Under the pieces are notes generated by a model, which was not told the origin of the DNA, searched no databases, and worked only from the letters and a program-made list of their open reading frames with translations. Position numbers and translations under genes: made by a program. Positions 43,025 through 51,169 of a stretch of DNA of 64,000 nucleotides are shown here, one piece after another. This DNA comes from Micromonospora globbae (GTDB taxonomy: Bacteria > Actinomycetota > Actinomycetes > Mycobacteriales > Micromonosporaceae). Within the stretch, counting starts at the first letter, position 1. Each line of letters starts with the position of its first letter. The stretch is taken from contig NZ_RAQQ01000009.1 of NCBI RefSeq assembly GCF_003610785.1, forward strand, positions 124,001 to 188,000. Direction: 5' to 3'.

Positions 43025-43417
43025 ATGACCCGGGCGCGTATGCCCCGCCCGCATGAGGTGGCCGCCGCACGACGAGATCCGCGGCTGCTCCGCGCGTTGC
43101 GCGAGCGGCGGCAGGACGAGGCGTGGCGGACCAGAGGCACCTGCCAGAGCGTCGATCCAGAGACGTTCTTTCCGGCTCCGAACGAGCCCGCCGACGCGGC
43201 CGTCGCGCTCTGCCGCACCTGCGAGGTGCAGGGCTCGTGCCTCGCCTGGGCGCTGGAGGTCGGCGACTGCCACGGCGTGTGGGGCGGCACCACGCCCCGG
43301 GAACGCCGCGCCATGCTGGTCGCGTGGCGCAGCGAGGTCCAGCCGGATCCGGACGCGGCCGAGGAGGCCGGACCACCGGTCCGCGACCGTCTTCTCGCGC
43401 TCGTCCCGCTGGCCTGA
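43025..43417 (+). CDS. WhiB family iron-sulfur transcriptional regulator
   Basis: A 130-residue WhiB protein with Cys40, Cys63, Cys66 and Cys72 as cluster ligands and the turn HGVWGGTTPRERRAM. There is an unusually long N-terminal extension (39 residues before the first cysteine, rich in Arg) and a C-terminal acidic-hydrophobic tail. It does not carry an AT-hook like WhiB7 and is not the short WhiB1 type. I do not assign a subgroup. ATG 43025 has GGGAGG about 8 nt upstream. It lies between the SRAP gene and the sigR locus. Confidence 0.9.
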   Translation: MTRARMPRPHEVAAARRDPRLLRALRERRQDEAWRTRGTCQSVDPETFFPAPNEPADAAVALCRTCEVQGSCLAWALEVGDCHGVWGGTTPRERRAMLVAWRSEVQPDPDAAEEAGPPVRDRLLALVPLA

Positions 43418-43480
43418 GTCCGGGCGCCCGCCGGTCGGGCGCATTCCCCGGGCGGGGCCCGGGCGGTCCGCGGCCGGGTC

Positions 43481-43486
43481 GACAAT
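43481..43486 (+). promoter_or_regulatory. Candidate -10 (GACAAT) of leaderless hydrolase gene
   Basis: GACAAT is 6 nt before GTG 43493; no ribosome-binding site. Confidence 0.4.
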
Positions 43487-43492
43487 GACCCG

Positions 43493-44110
43493 GTGACAGC
43501 GCACGACGAGATCCCGACCCCGCGCGGCCCGGCTCGGATCGACACCGATCTGCCGTCCGGCGCCGCCGCGGCCCTGCTGGTGCTCGGGCACGGGGCGGGT
43601 GGCAGCGTCGACGCGCCGGACCTGCTCGCCGTCCGGGAGGCGGCGGTGGCCGCCGGCGTGGCCGTGGTGCGGGTGACACAGCCCTACCGGGTGGCCGGGC
43701 GGCGCGCGCCGGCGCCGGCCGGGCACCTGGACGAGGCGTGGATGGCGGTGCTCGCGGTGCTACGCGAACGCCACGCGGACGTGCCCGTGCTGCTCGTCGG
43801 CGGGCGGTCCAGCGGGGCGCGGGTCGCCTGCCGTACGGCCCGTGCGGTCGGCGCGGCGGGGATCGTGGCGCTGGCGTTTCCGCTGCACCCGCCCGGCCGC
43901 CCGGAGCGCACCCGGGCCGAGGAACTGCGGACCGGCCTGCCGACACTGGTGGTCAACGGCGACCGGGATCCCTTCGGAGTGCCCGACGCGACCGCCGGCG
44001 TGACCGTCGTGACCCGGCCGGGGGAGGGCCACGACCTGCGGAGGGACCCGGTCGGCACCGCCGGTGTGGTGCGGGACTGGTTGCGCCTGCACGGCTGGAC
44101 GGCGGACTGA
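43493..44110 (+). CDS. Alpha/beta hydrolase (KANL3/Tex30-like)
   Basis: A 205-residue small alpha/beta hydrolase. The oxyanion region is LVLGHGAGG, the nucleophile elbow is GGRSSGAR (Ser about residue 105), and the acid and base lie in VNGDRDPFG and GEGHDL. The short length and the GRSSGAR elbow match the family of small hydrolases related to dienelactone hydrolase. The substrate is unknown. It precedes the sigR locus but is separated from it by nearly 600 nt with several hairpins. Confidence 0.82.
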   Translation: MTAHDEIPTPRGPARIDTDLPSGAAAALLVLGHGAGGSVDAPDLLAVREAAVAAGVAVVRVTQPYRVAGRRAPAPAGHLDEAWMAVLAVLRERHADVPVLLVGGRSSGARVACRTARAVGAAGIVALAFPLHPPGRPERTRAEELRTGLPTLVVNGDRDPFGVPDATAGVTVVTRPGEGHDLRRDPVGTAGVVRDWLRLHGWTAD

Positions 44111-44437
44111 CGCGCCTTCGCCGCCGGTGTGGCCGCCGTCCCGTGGCCGCCCACGCCGGTGGTGGCCGCGGCCTCCCGCCGGTCACCGGCGGCGATCGGC
44201 TGTCCGGCCCCGGGGTCGGACGGAGGCGGCGAAGCCGCCGATCCGGGCGGCGATGCGCGCCGGATGAGACCGGGTTGTGGCGGAAAGGGCCCGTTTCCGG
44301 CGGCGGCGCAGGGTCGTTGCATCGGATGGTGCCGCTGCCCGGTTCGGGTGGCGGAACCATCCTCCCAGGCCCTTCCTGGTCCCAGCGCCGCCACGCCGGT
44401 GCCGGGACCAGGAACGGGGAGCCTCCGCCCGCACGGC
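44111..44437. other. Structured gene-less region before the SigR promoter
   Basis: No gene is supported here. From 44221 on it consists largely of successive inverted repeats, described separately at 44225-44414. Confidence 0.5.
44225..44414. repeat. Series of four hairpins upstream of sigR
   Basis: GGCGGC/GCCGCC (44225-44239, 3-nt loop). CGGAAA/TTTCCG (44281-44299). A three-part stem of 7, 4 and 4 bp (44324-44362; outer arms GGATGGT/ACCATCC). An 11-bp perfect stem TTCCTGGTCCC/GGGACCAGGAA (44373-44414, 20-nt loop). They may terminate the hydrolase transcript or be binding or structural elements. Confidence 0.65.
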
Positions 44438-44463
44438 GGAATGCGCCGCCTCCGACGAGCGTT
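44438..44463 (+). promoter_or_regulatory. SigR/SigH-type promoter (GGAAT-N18-GTT), autoregulatory
   Basis: GGAAT (44438-44442), 18 nt, GTT (44461-44463) matches the consensus recognised by SigR and SigH under thiol-oxidative stress. It lies upstream of GTG 44503, so the induced transcript can encode a SigR with an N-terminal extension. Confidence 0.75.
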
Positions 44464-44659
44464 GTCAACCCCGGGACGACTTTCTTCGCGAAGGGGGACC
44501 GGGTGCCAGTCGAGACACCGAGCCGGGAGCGGGACGACCGGGACGCGCGGCAGCTGCGCCAGCTGCTCGCCGCGCCCGAGTGGCCCGTCACGCCCGACGG
44601 CACGGCGGTGAGCGCCAGCACACCGACCGGAAGTGAATCTGCGGGCAGGCCCGTACGCG

Positions 44660-44665
44660 TATCCT
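44660..44665 (+). promoter_or_regulatory. Candidate basal -10 (TATCCT) for the short sigR transcript
   Basis: TATCCT with a predicted start near 44672, about 29 nt before TTG 44701 and upstream of GAGGGG (44688-44693). No clear -35 is seen. Confidence 0.45.
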
Positions 44666-44700
44666 CGGCGGGAAAGCATCCGACGCGAGGGGACGTGCGG

Positions 44701-45312
44701 TTGACCACCGAGAAGACGGACGAGCGCAGGGCCCGCTTCGAGCGGGACGCGATGCCCTTCGTCGATCAGCTCTACGCTGCCGGGCTGCGCATGACGCGTA
44801 ACCCGGCGGATGCCGAGGACCTGGTCCAGGAGACGTACCTGAAGGCGTACGCCGCCTTCCACCAGTTCGAGCAGGGCACCAACCTGAAGGCCTGGCTCTA
44901 CCGGATCCTGACCAACACCTACATCAACTCCTACCGCAAGCGGCAGCGCCAGCCCGTGCAGGCGCCCACCGACGAGATCACCGACTGGCAGCTCGCGGAG
45001 GCGGAGTCGCACACCTCCAGCGGTCTGCGCTCCGCCGAGACGGAGGCGCTCGACCGGCTGCCGGACAGCGACGTCAAGGAGGCCCTCCAGCAGCTGCCGG
45101 AGGAGTTCCGCCTCGCGGTCTACCTCACCGACGTCGAGGGCTTCTCCTACAAGGAGGTCGCCGACATCATGGGTACGCCGATCGGCACGGTGATGTCGCG
45201 CCTGCACCGCGGGCGGCGTAATCTGCGCAAGCTGCTGGAGCAGTACGCCCGGGAGCGCGGCTTCAGCGCCGCCACCAAGGGCTCGACCGCTTCCGCCGGC
45301 CGGGAGGTGTGA
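44701..45312 (+). CDS. sigR: RNA polymerase ECF sigma factor SigR (SigH group)
   Basis: A 203-residue thiol-oxidative-stress sigma factor. Region 2 runs from [22 protein letters not shown] to [19 protein letters not shown] (in separate blocks), and region 4 from [20 protein letters not shown] to [21 protein letters not shown] 44701 has GAGGGGA about 8 nt upstream and gives the standard N-terminus [17 protein letters not shown]. The same frame is open from GTG 44503 (GGGGGA before it), adding 66 residues, as in the long SigR isoform of Streptomyces. rsrA follows after 1 nt. SigR activates mycothiol and thioredoxin genes, and itself, through the promoter at 44438. Confidence 0.93.
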   Translation: MTTEKTDERRARFERDAMPFVDQLYAAGLRMTRNPADAEDLVQETYLKAYAAFHQFEQGTNLKAWLYRILTNTYINSYRKRQRQPVQAPTDEITDWQLAEAESHTSSGLRSAETEALDRLPDSDVKEALQQLPEEFRLAVYLTDVEGFSYKEVADIMGTPIGTVMSRLHRGRRNLRKLLEQYARERGFSAATKGSTASAGREV

Positions 45313-45313
45313 C

Positions 45314-45601
45314 GTGGGCTGTGGAGAGCCGCACGAGACGGACTGCCGCGAGGTGCTCTCGGAGGTCTACCTCTACCTCGACCTGGAGTGCGCCGAGGAG
45401 CGGCGGACGCTGATCCGGCACCATCTCGACGAGTGTGGGCCGTGCCTGCGTGAGTACGGCATCGAGCAGGAGGTCAAGGCGCTGGTGGCGCGTTGCTGCG
45501 GCAACGAGACCGCGCCCGAGCAGCTACGCGAGCGGCTGCGCGTGAAGCTCACCGAGCTGGTGGTCTTCGAGACGACCGAGTCACGCGAACTGGCCGATTG
45601 A
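45314..45601 (+). CDS. rsrA: Redox-sensing zinc anti-sigma factor RsrA
   Basis: A 95-residue ZAS anti-sigma factor. The zinc and redox ligands Cys11, His37, Cys41 and Cys44 are at the positions known for RsrA (HHLDECGPC), with extra cysteines at 3, 26, 61 and 62. Disulfide formation between these thiols releases zinc and frees SigR in characterised homologues. GTG 45314 is one nt after the sigR stop, so both are translated together. Confidence 0.93.
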   Translation: MGCGEPHETDCREVLSEVYLYLDLECAEERRTLIRHHLDECGPCLREYGIEQEVKALVARCCGNETAPEQLRERLRVKLTELVVFETTESRELAD

Positions 45602-45623
45602 GCCGTACCGGAACGGACACGAC

Positions 45624-45656
45624 GGTGGCCCGGGTCGAGCGTCGACCCGGGCCACC
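45624..45656. terminator. Bidirectional terminator between rsrA and the bL37 gene
   Basis: A perfect 15-bp stem (45624-45638 with 45642-45656) and a 3-nt loop, between convergent genes ending at 45601 and 45715. Confidence 0.75.
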
Positions 45657-45714
45657 GCCGTCCCGGCACCGGCCGGGGAGCTGACTGCCGTCGGCGGGAG
45701 CACCCGCCGCGAGG

Positions 45715-45789
45715 TCAGGAGTTGGGGCGCTTGCCGTGGTTGGCGGCGCTCTTCTTACGGGCCTTCTTCTTGCGGGCCTTCTTCGCCAT
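45715..45789 (-). CDS. Ribosomal protein bL37 (24 aa)
   Basis: A 24-residue, very basic protein with start MAKKARKKKARKK and end NHGKRPNS. This matches in length, composition and C-terminus the small 50S protein bL37 first seen in mycobacterial ribosome structures. ATG 45789 has GAGGAGGT 4 nt upstream. Identification is from memory of that sequence. The product is far below normal gene-calling length, so it is easily missed. Confidence 0.8.
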   Translation of the reverse strand: MAKKARKKKARKKSAANHGKRPNS

Positions 45790-46034
45790 GGTGACCTCCT
45801 CGTGATGGCCGGATCCGGTTGACGACCTCGGCGCCGGCGCACCCACCGGCGGCCCCGGCACCGGGTCCGACCCGCTGATGCTAGTGCGACCCCTGCCGTC
45901 CGCGGCGGGCCGGGGCGGAAGCGGCGCGTACCGCGGTCCGCGGCCCCGCGTTGGACCCGGCCGCTCGGCGCCCGCGCCGTCCGACCGCATGATTGGATAC
46001 GTCGGCAGGCAACCGCGAGAGGGAGGGCCGGGAG

Positions 46035-46250
46035 ATGGCCGAGGAGATCCGCGCCGAGATGGTGGCGAACGTCTGGAAGGTCGTCGCGTCCGCCGGGGAC
46101 ACGGTGTCCGAGGGGGACACCCTCGTGATCCTCGAGTCGATGAAGATGGAGATCCCGGTCGTCGCCGAGTCCGACGGCGTCGTGCAGCAGCTCGCGGTCA
46201 ACGAGGGTGACGTGGTGCAGGACGGCGACCTCATCGCGGTGATCGGTTGA
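46035..46250 (+). CDS. Biotinyl/lipoyl carrier protein (TB7.3-like)
   Basis: A 71-residue free-standing biotinyl domain. The biotinylated lysine lies in ESMKMEIPV (about residues 34-42), with the two repeats AGDTVSEGD and EGDVVQDGD that form the barrel ends. It matches the M. tuberculosis TB7.3 protein in size and position near sigH. It may serve as the carrier of an acyl-CoA carboxylase encoded elsewhere. ATG 46035 is preceded by GGGAGG. The GNAT gene overlaps its stop by 4 nt. Confidence 0.9.
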   Translation: MAEEIRAEMVANVWKVVASAGDTVSEGDTLVILESMKMEIPVVAESDGVVQQLAVNEGDVVQDGDLIAVIG

Positions 46251-46753
46251 CCGGGCTCCGGGTCCGCCCCGCGACGCCGGCCGACTTCGCGGCGATCGCG
46301 CGACTGACGGTCGCCGCGTACGAGGCGGACGGGCAGCTCAAGGGCGAGCACGGCTACGGCACGGTGCTCGCCGACGTGGCCACCAGGGCGGAGAGCGGCG
46401 AGGTGCTGGTCGCCGAGGACGGGACCGGGGCGGTGCTCGGCTCGGTGACCTTCGTGCTGCCCGGCACCCGGTACGCCGAACTGTCCGGCCCCGGCGAGGC
46501 CGAGTTCCGGATGCTGGCCGTCGACCCGGCGGCGCAGGGGCGGGGCGCCGGCGCGGCACTGGTGCGGGCCTGCCTGGACCGCGCCACCGAGCGGGGCTGC
46601 TCGGCCGTGGTCATCTGCGTACGCCGCGGGATGGCCGAGACCGCGCAGCGGCTCTACGAGCGGATGGGCTTCGTCCGTACCCCGGAGAAGGACTGGTCAC
46701 CCGTCGCCGGGGTCGAGTTGCTGGCCCTCCGCCTGGAACTGCCCCCGGCCTGA
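46247..46753 (+). CDS. GNAT family N-acetyltransferase
   Basis: A 168-residue acetyltransferase. The acetyl-CoA loop is DPAAQGRGAGAALVRA (motif A, Q/RxxGxG/A as QGRGAG), preceded by the strand EFRMLAV and followed by the C-terminal YERMGFVRTPEKDW. TTG 46247 overlaps the carrier stop as TTGA and is the likely start by translational coupling. The substrate is unknown. Confidence 0.85.
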   Translation: MTGLRVRPATPADFAAIARLTVAAYEADGQLKGEHGYGTVLADVATRAESGEVLVAEDGTGAVLGSVTFVLPGTRYAELSGPGEAEFRMLAVDPAAQGRGAGAALVRACLDRATERGCSAVVICVRRGMAETAQRLYERMGFVRTPEKDWSPVAGVELLALRLELPPA

Positions 46754-46793
46754 TCCGGGACACGCCCGGCGGCCTCGCTGGGGCGTGCGACCC

Positions 46794-47387
46794 TCATCGC
46801 GGTTCGGCGCCCTCCCGCGCGTCCGGTTCGCCGATCTTCGCGAGCAGCTCGTCGGCCACGTCGAGGGCGATCTTCCGGCGTTCGGCGTCGGTGATGTGCG
46901 GCGTACGCACGGCGAACCAGCTGCTGTGCACCGCGAAGAGCGAGAGCGCCGCACGCAGTTGCGCCGCCGGCGAGTCGTCGCCGCGGCAGAGGGCCGTGGC
47001 GAGCCGCATCATCCGGCCGCGCATCTGCTGCCCGGCGGCCAGGTTCTTGAGCACCGTCTGGTTCTGCTCGAAGAAGCGCATGACCGAGGGGTGGTCGTCG
47101 GTGAACATCACGTCGGCGTACCGCGCGATCAGCTCGCGCCGCGTCTCCCGGGTGGCCGGCTGCGACTCGGCCCAGTCCACGAGGGCGTCGATCCGTTCCA
47201 CGCGGTCGACCACGAAGCTCGTGACGATCTCGTCCTTGCTCTTGAAGTGGTAGTAGAGCGCCGCCTTCGTGACGTTCAGCCGCTCGGCGATCTCCCGTAG
47301 CGAGGTCTTCTCGTAGCCCTGCTCGGTGAAGAGTTCCAACGCGACGGCCTTGATGCGTTCCCGCGTGCCGCCTGTGCTCGCCTTCAC
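46794..47387 (-). CDS. TetR family transcriptional repressor
   Basis: A 197-residue regulator. The N-terminal HTH reads RIKAVALELFTEQGYEKTSL then IAERLNVTKAALYYHFKSKDEI (about residues 9-53). The C-terminal ligand domain has no recognised signature. GTG 47387 starts just before KASTGGTRERI; GTG 47396 is also possible. It is divergent from an MFS efflux pump, and two palindromic sites lie between them, so it most likely represses the pump and itself. Confidence 0.88.
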   Translation of the reverse strand: MKASTGGTRERIKAVALELFTEQGYEKTSLREIAERLNVTKAALYYHFKSKDEIVTSFVVDRVERIDALVDWAESQPATRETRRELIARYADVMFTDDHPSVMRFFEQNQTVLKNLAAGQQMRGRMMRLATALCRGDDSPAAQLRAALSLFAVHSSWFAVRTPHITDAERRKIALDVADELLAKIGEPDAREGAEPR

Positions 47388-47405
47388 CCATACCACCCAA
47401 TCGAC

Positions 47406-47470
47406 TTGACCCGGTCCGCCAACTAGCTTACCGTCCGGCAAGTAAGGAAACTAGCCGGCCGGCAAGTAAG
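47406..47470 (+). promoter_or_regulatory. Promoter of the MFS pump with two TetR operator-like palindromes
   Basis: -35 TTGACC (47406-47411), 17-nt spacer, -10 TACCGT (47429-47434). Two 20-bp related sites, 47427-47446 and 47451-47470, share the half CCGGCAAGTAAG. Each is preceded by ACTAG, and their starts are 24 nt apart. The first site covers the -10, so repressor binding would block transcription. Confidence 0.7.
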
Positions 47471-47500
47471 TCGGTCCTGTGCTTCGGGGGGAGCTTACCG

Positions 47501-49084
47501 ATGAGTCAATCAAGCCAGGTCGCGGTGCGACCCAACGTACGGGTCGTGCTCTTCGGCCTGATGATCGCGATGATGCTCGCGATGCTCGACAACATGATCG
47601 TCAGCACCGCGCTGCCGCGGATCGTCGGCGAGTTCGGCGGCCTGGACCACTTCACCTGGGTGGTCACCGCCTACGTGCTGGGCACCACCGTCTCCACGCC
47701 CATCTGGGGCAAGCTCGGCGACCTCTACGGGCGCAAGTCCGTCTTCCTCACCTCGGTCGGCATCTTCCTGGTCGGTTCCGCGCTGTGCGGCATGTCCGGC
47801 TCCGGCTTCCTCGGCGGCCAGGGTGACGGCATGATCCAGCTGATCGCCTTCCGGGCCGTCCAGGGCCTGGGCGCGGGCGGCCTGATGGTCGGCGTGATGG
47901 CGATCGTCGGCGACCTCGTGCCGCCGCGCGAGCGGGGGCGCTACCAGGGCATGATGGCCGGCGTCATGGCCGTCGCCATGGTCGCCGGGCCGCTGGTCGG
48001 TGGCTTCATCACCGACCACCTCTCCTGGCGCTGGGCGTTCTACGTGAACCTGCCCCTCGGCGGCGTCGCGCTGGTGCTGCTGATGGCCACCCTGCACCTG
48101 CCGAGGCACCGCACCGAGCACCGGATCGACTGGCTCGGCGCCGCGCTGCTCTCGGTCGGCATCACCGCGATCGTGCTGATCACCACCTGGGGCGGCAACG
48201 AGTACGCCTGGGGCTCGCCGCAGATCCTCGGCCTGGCCGCCCTCGCCGTGGTGTCGGGGATCGCCTTCGGGTTCGTCGAGCGGCGGGCGGCCGAGCCGAT
48301 CCTGCCGCTGGGCCTGTTCGCCAACCGCAACTTCGCGCTGATCTCCGTGATCGGCTTCCTGCTCGGCTTCGCGATGTTCGGCGCCATGAACTTCCTGCCG
48401 CTGTACCAGCAGACGGTGCAGGGAGCCTCGGCCACGAACAGCGGCCTGCTGCTGCTCCCGCTCATGTTCGGCATGCTCGTGGTCTCGCTGGTCGTCGGCC
48501 GGGCGATCACCCGGACCGGTCGCTACCGCGTGTACCCGATCGTGGGTGGCGTGGTCATGGCGGCCGGCATGGGCCTGCTGACCATGCTGGACGTGGGCAC
48601 CAGCAAGCTGGAGTCCTCGCTGTTCATGGTCGTGCTCGGCGTCGGCATGGGCTTCCTCATGCAGACCTCGATGCTCATCGCGCAGAACAGCGTTGCGCAG
48701 AAGGACCTGGGCGCGGCGAGCGGCGCGGCGACGTTCTTCCGGTCGATCGGCGGCTCGTTCGGCATCTCCCTGTTCGGCGCAGTCTTCGCCAACCGGCTCG
48801 CCGACTCGGCGGCGGGATCGGCGTTCGGGGGCGGCGGCGAGAGCGGCGGCCGGTTGGACCTGGAGCAACTCGCGAAGCTCCCCGCCCAGGCGCGTGAGCT
48901 GGTGCTCGCCGGCCTCGCCGACGCCATTTCGCACGTCTTCTGGTGGGCGGTGCTCGTCGCCGTGGCCGTGCCGGTGCTCGCCTGGTTCGTCAAGGAGATC
49001 CCGCTGCGCACCACCAACGAGCCGGTCCAGCCGACCTCGGAGGACGAGGCCGAGGCCGCGCTGGGCAGGGCCCCCGTGGCCTGA
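47501..49084 (+). CDS. MFS drug efflux transporter, DHA2 family (14 TM)
   Basis: A 527-residue proton antiporter of the EmrB/QacA type. About 14 transmembrane helices can be counted. Motif D1 (LDNMIVSTALPRIVGEF) follows helix 1, motif A is GKLGDLYGRKSVF, and motif C lies in VAMVAGPLVGGFITDHLSWRW (helix 5 region). ATG 47501 has GGGGGAG about 7 nt upstream. With the divergent TetR gene it forms a standard inducible efflux module; the drug is not predictable. Confidence 0.93.
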   Translation: MSQSSQVAVRPNVRVVLFGLMIAMMLAMLDNMIVSTALPRIVGEFGGLDHFTWVVTAYVLGTTVSTPIWGKLGDLYGRKSVFLTSVGIFLVGSALCGMSGSGFLGGQGDGMIQLIAFRAVQGLGAGGLMVGVMAIVGDLVPPRERGRYQGMMAGVMAVAMVAGPLVGGFITDHLSWRWAFYVNLPLGGVALVLLMATLHLPRHRTEHRIDWLGAALLSVGITAIVLITTWGGNEYAWGSPQILGLAALAVVSGIAFGFVERRAAEPILPLGLFANRNFALISVIGFLLGFAMFGAMNFLPLYQQTVQGASATNSGLLLLPLMFGMLVVSLVVGRAITRTGRYRVYPIVGGVVMAAGMGLLTMLDVGTSKLESSLFMVVLGVGMGFLMQTSMLIAQNSVAQKDLGAASGAATFFRSIGGSFGISLFGAVFANRLADSAAGSAFGGGGESGGRLDLEQLAKLPAQARELVLAGLADAISHVFWWAVLVAVAVPVLAWFVKEIPLRTTNEPVQPTSEDEAEAALGRAPVA

Positions 49085-49107
49085 GTTCCCCGACCCCCCT
49101 CATGCGG

Positions 49108-49164
49108 TGATCATGAAGTTGTTGCCTCTTCACTCGGCGTGTCGCGGCAACAACTTCATGATCA
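49108..49164. repeat. AT-rich perfect inverted repeat, 19-bp arms
   Basis: Arms at 49108-49126 and 49146-49164 are exact inverse copies containing TGATCATGAAGTTG, with a 19-nt loop. The arms are far less GC-rich than anything near them. The element lies between convergent genes (stops at 49084 and 49186), so it may also terminate both. No transposase or target duplication is seen. Confidence 0.8.
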
Positions 49165-49185
49165 ACCCGCTCTGGCGGGTGGGGA

Positions 49186-51009
49186 TCAGGGGCGCGGGCG
49201 GCGGGTGGGGGCCAGGCGGCGCCAGAGGCGGGCCAGCGGGTTGCGCGGGCGGGGCACCGGAGCGCCCCCGCCGAGCAGCCGGGTGGCGAGCGCACGGGTC
49301 TGCGCGTCCAACGCCGGGGTGGCCAGGGCCAGGTGGGCCAGGGACGTGGCGATGGGCACGGTGCGGGCCCGGGCCGCGTCCGCCGCGTCGGCGAGCCGCT
49401 CGGCCACCACGCGTGCCACCTCGGGCCGGACCGCCGGATCGACCCAGGCCGCGGTGACCAGGGCGAAGAGCGCCGCCTCGGTGATCCAGTCCTCCACGCC
49501 CCAGACCAGGTCCAGCAGCACGCCGCGCCGGGTGGAGTCCGCCCACGGCTCGTCGGTGCGGTGGTGCAGCAGCCCGAGGCAGGCCCAGACCTGCACGCAG
49601 CGCACCCAGAGCGTCGGGTCCTGCCCGGCCAGCACCCGGCCGACGGCGGTGGCCGGCGGCGCGGGCGGGTGCACGAGCAGCCCCACGAGGTCCGGCAGCT
49701 CCAGGGTGGCCAGGCCGACCGCGGCGTCGTAGGCGGCCGGCGGGTGCGGCCACGCCGGGTGCGCGATCTGCCGGAGCCGGTCCGCGGCCGCCGCCGACGG
49801 TGGCGGGACCGCCGGCGCGGGCGTGGCCCCGTCGTAGCGCCAGAGCACGCGCCCGCCGGGCCGCCGGGGCTCGCGCGCGGCCGGTCCGGCCACGTCGACC
49901 CGCATCCCGGGCATCGTGGCGGCGACCGTCCGCAGGGCGCTCGGCGGCGGCGGGTCCGGCAGGCGTACGACCGCGCCGGCGCCCCCGTGGTCGTCGACGG
50001 CGGCCCGGCGCAGTGCGTCCACCACCGGCCCGGCGGCGGGGGTGACCTGCCCGAGCCACGGCCGGCTCCGGCAGCACTCGGCCAGGTCGCCGTGCTCGTG
50101 CGTGTCGTCGGGGTGGTCCCGCACGAAGTCGGCGAGCGCCACCAGGTGCGCCACGGCCCCGTCGCGCAGGAAGCGCAACCGGTGCGCGGTGTGCACGGCG
50201 CAGTCGAAGGTCGGGTCGCGGTCCAACGCCCGCTCGGCCCAGCCGAGCGCCTCGTCGAGCCGGCCCACGTCGGCGAGGGTGCCCGCGATGTCGGCGTAGA
50301 CGGCGAGGTCGTCGGGGTCGTGCTCGACCGCCCGGCCGAGCGCCGCGAGTGCCTCCCGGGTCCGGCCCGCGCTGCGGTACGCGTACCCGAGCCACACCTC
50401 GCCGAGCTTCGACGGCTCCGCGCGTACGCCCCGGGCGGCCCAGCGGACCGCCAGCGCGACCTCGCCGACGCGCCGGGCCAGCGCGGAGGCCGCGCCCAGC
50501 AGCAGCGCGTGCTCCGGATGGACGGTGACCGCGTTGCCGGCCAGCGTGAGGTACGCGGCGAGGGCCGGCCGGCCGGCGCGCGGCACCGGGTCGGGGACCG
50601 CGGCGCAGACCTGCATGAGGATCCGCGCGGCGTGGTCCGGCGTGATCCGCTCGGCCAGCTCGGGCGCCGTCACCCAGGGCACCCCGGCCCAGTCGACCTG
50701 CGGCGCGTACGCGGTCGCCGCGGCGAGCAGGTCGAGCCCGTCGTCGGGGTGGCCGGCGGCCGCCAGGAGGTGGGCCCGCGCGACGGCGGCCCCCACGAAC
50801 GTGTGCTGGTCGAGCGGGAAGAGGTCGACGCCCCCGCCGCCGGCCGCGGCGAGCCGCGCGAGCGTCTCGTGCACCTCGGGCAGGGTGGGTGCCTGCGCCA
50901 GCGCCGCGGCCACGTGCGCCGCCGCGTGCTCCAGGTCGCCTTCTTCGAGCGCCAGCCGGGCCAGGGCCAGCTCCTCCGCGACGGGAAGCGCGGAGTTCTC
51001 CTCGGGCAC
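49186..51009 (-). CDS. TPR-repeat protein, function unknown
   Basis: A 607-residue, mainly alpha-helical protein. TPR-like units are clear around residues 195-290, with GEVWLGYAYRSAGRTREAL and YADIAGTLADVGRLDEALGW. The N-terminus (about 10-60) has another repeat (LALARLALEEGDLEHAAAHV). The C-terminal 300 residues are helical and Pro/Ala-rich, ending in a basic tail. GTG 51009 has GAGAGGA about 6 nt upstream. There is no signal peptide or enzyme motif. It looks like a scaffold protein; partners are unknown. Confidence 0.75.
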   Translation of the reverse strand: MPEENSALPVAEELALARLALEEGDLEHAAAHVAAALAQAPTLPEVHETLARLAAAGGGGVDLFPLDQHTFVGAAVARAHLLAAAGHPDDGLDLLAAATAYAPQVDWAGVPWVTAPELAERITPDHAARILMQVCAAVPDPVPRAGRPALAAYLTLAGNAVTVHPEHALLLGAASALARRVGEVALAVRWAARGVRAEPSKLGEVWLGYAYRSAGRTREALAALGRAVEHDPDDLAVYADIAGTLADVGRLDEALGWAERALDRDPTFDCAVHTAHRLRFLRDGAVAHLVALADFVRDHPDDTHEHGDLAECCRSRPWLGQVTPAAGPVVDALRRAAVDDHGGAGAVVRLPDPPPPSALRTVAATMPGMRVDVAGPAAREPRRPGGRVLWRYDGATPAPAVPPPSAAAADRLRQIAHPAWPHPPAAYDAAVGLATLELPDLVGLLVHPPAPPATAVGRVLAGQDPTLWVRCVQVWACLGLLHHRTDEPWADSTRRGVLLDLVWGVEDWITEAALFALVTAAWVDPAVRPEVARVVAERLADAADAARARTVPIATSLAHLALATPALDAQTRALATRLLGGGAPVPRPRNPLARLWRRLAPTRRPRP

Positions 51010-51169
51010 GTCGTCCTCTCGTCGTCGGTGCGGGCCGGGCCAGCCTAGGTGATGTTGGGGCGTCATGGTGATCATCTGCGCACTACTGCTCGTTCAATTG
51101 CTCCAGCCGGCCCAAAGGTGCAAGACTGAGCAGGAAACGCGCGGCAATCGCGCAGTGGGAGGAGTTTCC

